A stretch of 10,503 nt of DNA from Bryobacterales bacterium (GTDB taxonomy: Bacteria; Acidobacteriota; Terriglobia; Bryobacterales; Bryobacteraceae), in contig PKYZ01000284.1 in the NCBI GenBank assembly GCA_003132865.1, positions 1 through 10,503 on the forward strand, read 5' to 3'. The notes beneath the pieces are model-generated. The model was not told where the DNA came from. It made no database searches and saw only the letters and a list, made by a program, of their open reading frames with translations. The translations under genes and the position numbers were made by a program. Below, in pieces: positions 1-7,049 of the stretch (the first letter of the stretch is position 1; the number at the start of each line of letters is the position of its first letter).

Positions 1-266
1 TGGGGCCGATCGCCAACGCGGCGGCGCTGCACTTCGCGCTGTCGACGCCGAATTTCCTGATCCAGGAAGATATGCTGGCGGACGTGCCGTGGCGCTGGGA
101 GGTGGTGGAGAGTTCGCTGCGGACGGAGAACGGATATTGGTTGCCGTCGGATGCGCCGGGACTGGGCGTGAGGGTGAATGAGGAGGCGGCGGCGCGGCAT
201 CCGTTTCAGCAGGAGGTGCTGCAGTCGGCGGTGTATGCGGGGGATGGGGCGGTGCTGGATTGGTGA
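1..266 (+). CDS. Enolase-superfamily sugar-acid dehydratase (mandelate racemase/galactonate dehydratase-like), C-terminal fragment
   Basis: Only the last 87 residues are in the window; the reading frame enters at base 3 and ends with TGA at 264-266. The fragment begins GPIANAAALHF, passes through STPNFLIQED and ends with an ENGYWLPSDAPGLGV segment followed by a short helical tail. In mandelate racemase/muconate-lactonizing family proteins, the 'NFxIQE' segment is the end of the (β/α)7β barrel, where a conserved acidic residue (here Glu22 of the fragment) sits near the active site, and 'G.W.P..PGLGV..NE' is the usual C-terminal strand of the capping domain. Enzymes of this group remove water from sugar acids such as galactonate, using Mg2+. 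The substrate cannot be told from this end of the protein. It converges on the next gene, stop to stop, with only 15 nt between. Confidence 0.75.
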   Translation, partial: GPIANAAALHFALSTPNFLIQEDMLADVPWRWEVVESSLRTENGYWLPSDAPGLGVRVNEEAAARHPFQQEVLQSAVYAGDGAVLDW

Positions 267-281
267 GGGGGGCACCGCAGG

Positions 282-875
282 TTACCGGTCCCATCGATCT
301 TCTTTGGTATACAGGAAGAGCCCTAGGCGCCCCGGTTCCTGAGGGTACAATTCATTTGGTCTGTCCGCAAAAGATGCGGCCCAGAAGACAGAATGAAACC
401 AATCGTAACCGTGGACGTTCTGCAAAGCCAGCTTGGCATCCTCTGTGCTGCCGCACATGTAAGCGTCGTAGAGGAGCAAAATGATGTCCCGACACTGCTG
501 TGGTACGCCACTCTTTTCCAGCTTCGAGCGTTTTTGCGACACCGCGTTTTGGATTAGCCCGGCAAGTTCGTGTTGCGCCTCGCCTTCCCATTTCGAGCCG
601 GCAGGATTTTGCGTGACTGTTCGTTGCACGACTATGCTGGTTTCCTCGACGGCGAATTGATTCCCGTCGATACGCACTAAAAAATCAGGAGGATCATGTT
701 GTTCCTTCTGAACCTGAACGTCATGAATGACCACACCTCTGTTTGAGGTATTGGACCAGCGAATCCACAGAAACACATTCGTAGTCGATTTTGTTAACTT
801 GCGACATGGCACTTCCGATAACCACTGCCCCTTGACACCGGCCTCCTCTACGTATTTAATCGTGTAGATACTCAT
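282..875 (-). CDS. PD-(D/E)xK nuclease-like hypothetical protein
   Basis: A 197-residue protein read from ATG at 875-873 to a stop at 284-282. I do not recognise a named family. Residues 61-80 (DPPDFLVRIDGNQFAVEETS) have the arrangement PD, about 13 residues, E-x-T typical of a widespread group of uncharacterised proteins resembling the PD-(D/E)xK nuclease fold (candidate metal ligands Asp64 and Glu77/Glu78). A following helix rich in Lys/Arg (about 104-122, containing SQKRSKLEK) and a hydrophobic strand (IILLLYDAYM, 131-140) fit that pattern. The Lys of the canonical (D/E)xK is replaced by Thr79, so nuclease activity is not assured. Sampled stretches are near 52% G+C, against about 65-70% in the neighbouring operon, which suggests later acquisition. 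No Shine-Dalgarno sequence precedes the start. The start lies 12 nt from the divergent fdnG start; a downstream GTG at codon 22 (812-810) is an alternative with equally poor support. Confidence 0.65.
   Translation of the reverse strand: MSIYTIKYVEEAGVKGQWLSEVPCRKLTKSTTNVFLWIRWSNTSNRGVVIHDVQVQKEQHDPPDFLVRIDGNQFAVEETSIVVQRTVTQNPAGSKWEGEAQHELAGLIQNAVSQKRSKLEKSGVPQQCRDIILLLYDAYMCGSTEDAKLALQNVHGYDWFHSVFWAASFADRPNELYPQEPGRLGLFLYTKEDRWDR
832..860 (+). promoter_or_regulatory. Sigma70-type promoter of the formate dehydrogenase operon
   Basis: A perfect -35 hexamer TTGACA (832-837) is followed after 17 nt by TTTAAT (855-860), one mismatch from the consensus -10. Transcription would start near 866-868, giving a 5' leader of about 20 nt that still contains the fdnG ribosome binding site. 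The element lies inside the first codons of the minus-strand gene. No operator was recognised. Confidence 0.65.
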
Positions 876-876
876 T

Positions 877-881
877 GGAGG
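877..881 (+). promoter_or_regulatory. Ribosome binding site of fdnG
   Basis: GGAGG sits 6 nt before the ATG at 888. This spacing, together with the twin-arginine signal that follows directly, fixes the fdnG start over an alternative ATG at 875 in another frame. Confidence 0.8.
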
Positions 882-887
882 TGCTGT

Positions 888-3800
888 ATGACGCCCACCA
901 GGCGTGCCTTCCTGAAACTTGGCACCGGCGCCGCCGCCGCTTCCGCGCTCGGCTTCGATCTGACGCCAGCCTACGCCCAGGCGCGCGAGCTGAAAATCGC
1001 GCGCACCACGGAGACCCGCTCCACCTGCCCCTATTGCTCGGTGAGTTGCGGCGTCATCATCCACACGCTGGGCGACAAGAGCAAGAACGTACGCCCGGCG
1101 GTAGTGCACGTGGAAGGCGATCCCGACCACCCGATCAATCAGGGCAGCCTGTGCCCCAAGGGCGTCACGCTTAAGCAGGACATCGTCAATGACCGCCGTC
1201 TCACGCACGTGCGGTATCGCGCGCCCGGCAGCGACCATTGGGAAGAGAAGCCGTGGGATTGGGCCATCGACCGCATCGCCCACCTCTTCAAGGAAGCGCG
1301 CGACCGCACCCTCCGCCAGCAGGATGCGCAAGGCCGCACCATCAACGCGCTCACATCCGTGGGCGTGATCGGCGGCTGCACCGACACCAACGAAAACAAT
1401 TACCTGCTGGTGAAAGCGTTTCGCGCCGGGCTGGGCGTGATCCCCCTCGAACAACAGGCCCGTATTTGACACGGCCCCACGGTGGCCAGTTTGGCCGCCA
1501 CCTTCGGACGCGGGGCCATGACCAACGGCTGGACCGATATCCGCAATGCGGACGTGATCCTGGCGATGGGCGGCAATCCGGCCGAGAATCATCCGGTGGG
1601 CTTCCGCTTCGTGATGGAGGCCAAGCGCGAGCGCAACGCCAAGCTCGTCTCGGTGGACCCGCGCTTCAATCGCACGGCCGCGGTGGCGGATTCGTTTACG
1701 CAGATCCGCGCCGGCTCAGACATCGCTTTCCTCGCGGGGCTGATGAACTACGCCCTCACGCACGACCGCTACCAGGCCGAATACGTGCGTCTCTACACCA
1801 ACGCGACCTTCCTGGTGAAGGACGGCTATGCGTTCGACGAGCAGGAGGGCGTCTTCTCCGGCTGGGACGCGCAGAAGAACACCTACGATAAATCCACCTG
1901 GAACTACGAGCTCGACGAAAAGGGCTTCGCCAAGGTCGATCCGCAAATGGAGCACCCGCGCTCGGTGTTCCAGTTGATGAAGAAGTTCTACGCGCGCTAT
2001 ACGCCGGAGATGGTCTCGCAGGTGTGCGGCTGCAAGCCCGGCGACTTCGTGAAGGCGGCGGAGATCATCACGTCCACTTACACGCCCGATCGCGTGGGCA
2101 CCATCCTATACGCGCTGGGCTGGACGCACCACAGCTTCTCGGTGCAGCTCATCCACGCCGCGGCCATGCTGCAGATGCTGCTCGGCAATATCGGTTGCGC
2201 GGGCGGCGGCCTGAACGCGCTGCGCGGGCACGCCAACATTCAAGGCGGCACGGACTGCGGCATGGCCTATCACAACCTGCCGGGCTACATCGCGATTCAG
2301 AAGGCGGATTACCAGTCGCTGAAGCAATACCTGGACGCCGTCACGCCTAAGCCCCTGCGGCCCAATTCAATGAACTTCTGGGGCAATACGGACCGCTTCG
2401 TGGTGAGCCAGTTCAAGGCGTACTACGGCAACGCCGCCACCAAGGAAAACGAGTTCGGCTACCAGTGGCATCCCAAGCTGCCGCAGACGGCCACGGGCGG
2501 TTATGAGAACTGGAGCTGGGCCTACATCTTCGACCACATGTTCAACAAGCAGATGGAAGGCTTCATGAGCTTCGGCATGAACCCGGTGGCGAACGGGCCG
2601 CATTCGAAGAAGGTCATGGACGCGCTGGAACACCTGAAGTGGCTGGTGGTGGCCGAGAACTTCGAGCAGGAGACCGCCGCATTCTGGAAGCCCGAGATCC
2701 TGGAACTGATCGGCCGCAAGCCTTCCGAAGTGCAGACTGAGGTCTTCCTGTTGCCGGCCGCCAACTTCGCCGAGAAGGACGGCTCGTTTACCAACTCGGC
2801 GCGCTGGATCCAGTGGAAGTGGAAGGCCGTGGATCCGCCGGGCGAGGCCAAGCCGGATCAGGAGATCATCGCGCGCATCTTCCTGAAGATTCGCGAGCTG
2901 TATCAGAAGGAGGGTGGCACGGCGCCCGAACCGGTGCTGAACCTGAACTGGTGGTATTCGAATCCGGCGAAGCCATCGCTCGAAGAAGTCGCCAAGGAGA
3001 TCAACGGCTGGGCAGTCGCCGACCTGCACGATGAGACGGACCCCAAAACGGTAGTGCTGAAAGCCGGGCAGCAGGTGGGCAAGTTCCTCGACCTGCGCGC
3101 GGATGGATCCACGCTTTGCGGCAACTGGCTGTATGTGGGCAGTTACACCGAAGCCGGCAACCTGATGATGCGGCGCTCCACGGCGGACCCCAGCGGGATG
3201 GGACGCTATTCGGAATGGAGCTTCAACTGGCCGGCCAACCGGCGCGTGATGTACAACCGCTGCTCGGCGGACGCGGAAGGCAAGCCTTGGGATGCCACGC
3301 GGCCGGTGATCCGCTGGAACGGCGAGAAATGGGTGGGCGACGTGCCGGACTACAAGGCCGATAGCCCGCCCGATGCGTTGATGGGTGCGTTCATCATGCT
3401 GCCGGAAGGCGCCGGACGATTCTTCGTGCCGGGCCAATACGCGGAGGGTCCGTTCACGGAGCACTACGAGCCGGCCGAATCGCCGGTGGCGAATCCGCTG
3501 CATCCCGCGCACAGCTCCAATCCCGCGGTGAAGCATTTCCAAACGAAATGGGACAAGCTCGGCAAGCCAGATGAGTTTCCCATCGTCTGCACCACTTACC
3601 GGCTCACCGAGCACTTCCACTATTGGACCAAGAACAATCCATACAACATGCAGTTGCAGCCCGAATTCTTCGTGGAGGTTTCAGAGGAACTGGCGCACGA
3701 AAAAGGCATCGCGAACGGCGATAAAGTGCGTGTGACTTCGGCGCGCGGCGCCATCGAAGGCAAGGCCATGGTCACCAAGCGCATCAAACCGATGATGGTG

Positions 3801-3965
3801 GCGGGCAAGAAGGTTCACCAGATCGGCTTCCCGATTCATTGGGGCTTCCTGGGACGCGGCCAGCAGAAGGGCACGCTGGCGAACCTGGTGACGCCCACCG
3901 TTGTCGACCCCAATTCGTTCGCGCCGGAATACAAGGGCTTCCTGGTGAAGCTGGAGAAGGTATAG
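888..3965 (+). CDS. fdnG: Formate dehydrogenase, selenocysteine-containing catalytic (alpha) subunit
   Basis: One 1025-residue protein, provided the in-frame TGA at 1467-1469 is read as selenocysteine; E. coli FdnG has 1015. It oxidises formate to CO2 at a Mo/W bis-molybdopterin guanine dinucleotide centre, on the outer face of the membrane. The N-terminus has a Tat signal (TRRAFLKLG, residues 4-12, then an Ala-rich stretch and AYA at 28-30). Cys47, Cys50, Cys54 and Cys89 bind a 4Fe-4S cluster. Sec194 lies in QQARI-Sec-HGPTVASL, with the catalytic His195 next to it, as in E. coli (Sec196, His197). After the stop codon the same frame continues without a break through the FdnG core to a molybdopterin-dinucleotide-binding C-terminal domain (about 898-1020). 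First gene of the operon; fdnH starts 2 nt after its stop. A caller using the standard code would split it at 1469 and restart at GTG 1482. Confidence 0.95.
1467..1502 (+). promoter_or_regulatory. UGA selenocysteine codon with bacterial SECIS-like hairpin
   Basis: The UGA (1467-1469) is followed 11 nt later by an inverted repeat: GGTGGC (1481-1486) pairs with GCCACC (1497-1502). Inside it GGCC (1484-1487) and GGCC (1493-1496) can alternatively close the five-base loop AGTTT (1488-1492). This resembles the E. coli fdnG SECIS, whose apical loop is AGTCT at a similar distance from UGA. SelB binding to such a hairpin recruits Sec-tRNA. Folding energy was not computed. Confidence 0.8.
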
Positions 3966-3967
3966 CG

Positions 3968-4840
3968 ATGGCCGCCCAGACACTCGAGTTGAAGCGCGTA
4001 TCGGCCGCCACTTCGCCCGCTCCCGGCGTGCGCGAGGAGCCTACGCTGGCCAAGTACATCGACACGACTTCGTGCATCGGCTGCAAGGCTTGCGAGGTGG
4101 CCTGCCAGGAGTGGAACGACCTTCCTCCGGAAGCCACGGTGCAGCTCGGCACTTACCAGACACTGCCGGAGCTGACGCCCAATTACTGGAACCTGATCCG
4201 CTTCCACGAACACGAGCAGGACGACACGCTGCACTGGCTGATGCGCAAGGACCAGTGCATGCACTGCGGCGATCCGGGCTGTCTGAAGGCGTGCCCCGCG
4301 CCGGGCGCCATCGTGCAATTCAGCAATGGCATCGTGGATTTCAACCAGGACTACTGCATCGGCTGCGGCTATTGCATGACGGGATGCCCGTTCAACATTC
4401 CGAAATTCAATCGGAAGACCAAGAAGGTTTATAAGTGCACGCTGTGCTCGGATCGCGTGGCGGTGGGTCTGGAGCCGGCGTGCATCAAGTCGTGCCCCAC
4501 GGGATGCCTGCAATTCGGGACCAAGGCGCAGTTGACCGAAGTCGGCAACCGGCGCGTGAATCAACTGAAGGCGCAGGGCTTTCCGAATGCCGCGCTGTAC
4601 GACCCGCCGGGTGTGGGCGGCACCGGCGTGATCACGGTGCTGGCGCAGGGCGATCAACCGGAGCTTTACGGCCTGCCGCGCAATCCCACGATTCCGCTGG
4701 CGGTGTCGTTCTGGAAGATGCCGCTGAAATGGCTCGGCAACGTGGCCATCGTGGGCGGAATCATCGGCACGGCGCTGCACTATCTGCGCTTCGGCGCCAA
4801 GCACGTGCCCCTGGAGCCCCAGGAGAAGGAGGAGGCATGA
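3968..4840 (+). CDS. fdnH: Formate dehydrogenase iron-sulfur (beta) subunit
   Basis: A 290-residue subunit (E. coli FdnH 294) that carries electrons from FdnG to the cytochrome. It has four ferredoxin-type cysteine groups: C36/39/42/46 (CIGCKACEVAC), C97/100/105/109 (CMHCGDPGCLKAC), C130/133/136/140 (CIGCGYCMTGC) and C157/160/172/176 (CTLC...CIKSC), enough for four 4Fe-4S clusters. One hydrophobic segment near the C-terminus (about 252-272, LKWLGNVAIVGGIIGTALHYL) should anchor it in the membrane. There is no signal peptide; in this family the subunit is exported together with the Tat-bearing alpha subunit. The start chosen is ATG 3968, 2 nt after the fdnG stop and preceded by GGAGAAGG; an upstream in-frame ATG at 3839 would overlap fdnG and adds no family sequence. 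Its last codons overlap fdnI by 4 nt (ATGA). Confidence 0.95.
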   Translation: MAAQTLELKRVSAATSPAPGVREEPTLAKYIDTTSCIGCKACEVACQEWNDLPPEATVQLGTYQTLPELTPNYWNLIRFHEHEQDDTLHWLMRKDQCMHCGDPGCLKACPAPGAIVQFSNGIVDFNQDYCIGCGYCMTGCPFNIPKFNRKTKKVYKCTLCSDRVAVGLEPACIKSCPTGCLQFGTKAQLTEVGNRRVNQLKAQGFPNAALYDPPGVGGTGVITVLAQGDQPELYGLPRNPTIPLAVSFWKMPLKWLGNVAIVGGIIGTALHYLRFGAKHVPLEPQEKEEA

Positions 4841-5475
4841 GCAGCGCGCCGCGACTGCTGCCGGGCAACCGGGTCCTACGCTATACGCTGCACGAGCGCG
4901 TGATCCACTGGGTCTCGGCGCTCGCATTCATATATGTGCTGCTGACCGGACTGGCGTTCTACTCCCCGCGACTTTACTGGCTGGCGACGATTCTCGGCGG
5001 CGGACCCACGGCGCGCGTGTGGCATCCGTGGGCCGGCCTTCTGTTTATGGCGATGTGCGCGTGGATGTATCGCATGTGGCGCGCCGACATGCGCATCACC
5101 GCCGCTGATCGCGAGTGGCAGAAGGCCATGCCGCGCTACATCCGCAACGAAGACGAGGCGCTGCCCGCGATCGGGCGCTTTAACGCCGGGCAGAAATACT
5201 TCTTCTGGCTGATGTTCTGGGGCGGGCTGTTGCTGGTGGTTTCGGGGCTGGTGCTGTGGTTCCCGGAGCGCATCCCGTGGAGCCTGCGCGCGGTGCGGTA
5301 TCTGGCGATTCTGGTGCACGTCAGCGCGGCGCTCCTTACTATCGGCGGTTTCATCATTCATGTCTACATGGGCACGGCCGTGGTGCGCGGCGGATTCACC
5401 TCCATTATCCGCGGCGAGGTCTCGCAGGGTTGGGCCAGGATGCATCACGCGCTTTGGCTGCGCGATCTGAAGTGA
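4837..5475 (+). CDS. fdnI: Formate dehydrogenase cytochrome b556 (gamma) subunit
   Basis: A 212-residue integral membrane protein (E. coli FdnI 217) that takes electrons from FdnH and reduces menaquinone or ubiquinone. Four hydrophobic segments are visible, about residues 25-43, 64-80, 122-142 and 154-178. The histidines that bind the two b haems in E. coli (18, 57, 155, 169) all have counterparts at a constant offset of six: His24, His63, His161 and His175. The family motifs FNAGQKYFFW (115-124) and GWARMHHALW (198-207) are present. The start is ATG 4837, overlapping the fdnH stop in ATGA, with GGAGG directly upstream (4831-4835, 1 nt spacer; GGAGAAGGAGG more broadly). The stop overlaps the GTG start of fdhE (GTGA), so the downstream maturation gene is likely coupled to it. 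Confidence 0.95.
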   Translation: MSSAPRLLPGNRVLRYTLHERVIHWVSALAFIYVLLTGLAFYSPRLYWLATILGGGPTARVWHPWAGLLFMAMCAWMYRMWRADMRITAADREWQKAMPRYIRNEDEALPAIGRFNAGQKYFFWLMFWGGLLLVVSGLVLWFPERIPWSLRAVRYLAILVHVSAALLTIGGFIIHVYMGTAVVRGGFTSIIRGEVSQGWARMHHALWLRDLK

Positions 5476-6152
5476 CGCCTGTCGATTGGGACCGCCGCAT
5501 CGCGCGGGCCGGAGAGCTGGAGGCGACTTATCCCGCCGCGGCGGAGATGCTGCGGTTCTATCGCGCGGTGGCGAGTTACCAGAAGCAGATCTACCTGCTT
5601 GCGCCGCCGGATCTTCCTACACTGGCGACGCTGATGGCGGAACTGCAATGCGTGGCCGAGCGCGAGGGTCCCGCGGAGTTGGCTGGATGCGCCGTTTCGC
5701 TGGGCGAACTCGAAGCCTTCGCACGCGGCGAGGAACTGGAGCCGGCCACGACATTCTTCGCGCGCGCGTTGCTGGAACCTTACGCCGCCCGGCTTGACGT
5801 GTGTCCCTGGCGCGGCCACAAGCCGCAGGCTGCGATCCTGCGGCCGGAAGGCTATGGCGCCAAGCGCTCGCTGGTGTGCGCGCTTTGTTCGACGGAATGG
5901 GCGTTCCCGCGCGTCGAATGTCCGGCGTGCGGGGAGCAAGATTTCGAGAAGTTGGCGGTGTACACTGCGCCTGAATTCGAGCACATCCGCATCGACGCCT
6001 GCGAGTCTTGCCGGCGGTATCTGAAGACCGTCGATCTGAGCAAGAACGGCAGGGCGGTGCCGGTGGTGGATGAATTGGCGGCTGTTCCGCTGGACTTGTG
6101 GGCTGCGGAGCAGGGCTATGTCAAGATGCAGACGAATCTGTTGGGACTATAG
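5472..6152 (+). CDS. fdhE: Formate dehydrogenase accessory protein FdhE
   Basis: A 226-residue protein of the FdhE family, rubredoxin-like cytoplasmic maturation factors that interact with the respiratory formate dehydrogenase alpha subunit; E. coli FdhE is about 309, so this is a short form, as is common outside enterobacteria. The N-terminal half is helical. The C-terminal half carries the cysteine pairs C136/C139 (CALC), C150/C153 (CPAC) and C177/C180 (CESC), and family segments GAKRSLVCALCSTEW and RIDACESCRRYLKTVDL. The first expected CPxCG motif reads C111-P-W-R114-G: the second cysteine is Arg, codon CGC at 5811-5813, one transition from TGC. This may be a real weakening of one metal site or a base error. 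The start is GTG 5472, overlapping the fdnI stop by 4 nt; a longer frame start at 5256 lies wholly inside fdnI and has no family sequence. Confidence 0.9.
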   Translation: MTPVDWDRRIARAGELEATYPAAAEMLRFYRAVASYQKQIYLLAPPDLPTLATLMAELQCVAEREGPAELAGCAVSLGELEAFARGEELEPATTFFARALLEPYAARLDVCPWRGHKPQAAILRPEGYGAKRSLVCALCSTEWAFPRVECPACGEQDFEKLAVYTAPEFEHIRIDACESCRRYLKTVDLSKNGRAVPVVDELAAVPLDLWAAEQGYVKMQTNLLGL

Positions 6153-6184
6153 GCGGGGAGAAACGCGGTAAAATCAATTTGCAC

Positions 6185-6831
6185 CGCTCGAAAATCTCCA
6201 CCGGCGAACAGACCGTCGGGTCCCGATCCGGTCACCAGCGGCCGGGCCGCAGCGAGCGGCACCGCTTTCACATTCATCGGCCTGGGCAGCACGAAGTTGT
6301 CGAGTCCGCTGATATCCAGCACCGCCCTATCGGCGTCCAGCGACGGATCGCGGTCGGGCGCGAAAAACCGTCCTCGCGTTTGGTGCTCCCAAACTGTCAT
6401 ATTTACGTGCAGCGTCTTATCTATCGCCGAAACCGGTCCCGTGACGTCCAGGATCATGCGGTTCGGGTGCGTTCCCGACACCGCCAGGCCATTCGCCTGG
6501 AAGAACTCAATCAGCTTGTCGTAATCTGCCTGGGTGGGGCCAAAGCGCTCGGCAAACTCACTCGCACTCAAATAGCGCCGGTAGTTTGGGCTCCGCGGAT
6601 CGGAGATCTTGTTCCAGAAAACGGTCGAGATCTTCGCGATTGCGCAGCGGCAGGCCAATAGCCAGACTCAGCCGAGCCATGCCGGAGAGAGGGCCTAATC
6701 GCCGCGATTCACCGACGGCCTTCGGCACATGGTTTTGGAGTGTCTGCCCGGCTGCGGGCTTCGGCCGGCCCCATGACACACACCATCGCACCAACGCAGG
6801 TCGCGGCGTAAACGGCCCTCGAAAACACCAT
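6185..6831 (-). pseudogene. Sedolisin/kumamolisin (peptidase S53) remnant: signal peptide plus prodomain only
   Basis: Reading from ATG 6831 (AAGGA 9 nt upstream), frame 1 gives a signal peptide (MVFSRAVYAATCVGAMVCVM, then GPAEA). The frame then shifts: from about 6755 a second frame gives QTLQNHVPKAVG...ARLSLAIGLPLRNREDLDRFLEQ. After an apparent extra base near 6608 a third frame gives ISDPRSPNYRRYLS, EFAERFGPTQADYDKLIEFF and onward to GSGPDGLFAGGDFRA. This is the typical order of the pro-kumamolisin activation domain of acid-active serine-carboxyl peptidases. Family similarity stops at about 6185, and the whole catalytic domain (Glu-Asp-Ser triad, SGTS motif) is absent, replaced by the end of fdhE. 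With two frameshifts and a deletion it cannot make a working enzyme. An in-frame ATG at 6870 would add 13 residues before the signal and is less likely. Confidence 0.8.
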
Positions 6832-6971
6832 ATTTTGAATTCCTTTCTTCGCGCCTACGGTTTCGGTCATACGAGCGCGAGTGCGCGCAGAAGGCGCTGG
6901 TGCGTCCGGACCTGATGGCGCCGTTGCGGGTTCAGCCGCTGAATATAGCCATAGGTGACAATCGGAGCGTG

Positions 6972-6989
6972 GGGCGAGCGCCCTCGCCC
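6972..6989. repeat. Short GC-rich inverted repeat in intergenic spacer
   Basis: GGGCGAG (6972-6978) and CTCGCCC (6983-6989) can form a 7-bp stem with a 4-nt loop. It lies in the 218-nt spacer between the sedolisin remnant and the coiled-coil gene. There is no T run on either side, so it is not a convincing terminator. I see nothing else in the spacer except the promoter below. Confidence 0.4.
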
Positions 6990-7030
6990 GCGTCGGCCCC
7001 CCGGTCCGGCAGCCAAGCCCGTTGTAGATC

Positions 7031-7039
7031 TGTTATGCT
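7031..7039 (+). promoter_or_regulatory. Extended -10 promoter of the coiled-coil gene
   Basis: TGTTATGCT fits the extended -10 form (TG, one base, TATGCT at 7034-7039). No -35 hexamer is seen 16-18 nt upstream. Transcription would start around 7046-7048, leaving almost no leader before ATG 7050. The alternative ATG at 7035 lies inside this -10, which argues against it as the start. Confidence 0.45.
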
Positions 7040-7049
7040 GATCCCGAAA

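Noticed and set aside
1467..1469. TGA as a nonsense mutation splitting fdnG into two pseudogene halves
   Set aside because: It sits at the known selenocysteine position of the family, is followed by a SECIS-like hairpin, and the frame downstream is intact for over 800 codons.
1238..1891. Plus-strand open frame of 217 codons overlapping fdnG
   Set aside because: Low-complexity Arg/Gly/His sequence in the +1 frame of fdnG, with no domain.
2367..3620. Long minus-strand open frame (417 codons) opposite fdnG
   Set aside because: It is Arg/His/Val rich, has no recognisable family sequence, and is antisense to well-conserved FdnG; a shadow of G+C-rich coding.
3836..4927. Minus-strand open frame (363 codons) opposite fdnH
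   Set aside because: The opposite strand encodes all sixteen FdnH cluster cysteines; this frame has the composition of a reverse-strand shadow.
6098..6661. Plus-strand frame of 187 codons after fdhE
   Set aside because: It lies antisense to the sedolisin prodomain remnant, whose minus-strand translation is clearly family-like.
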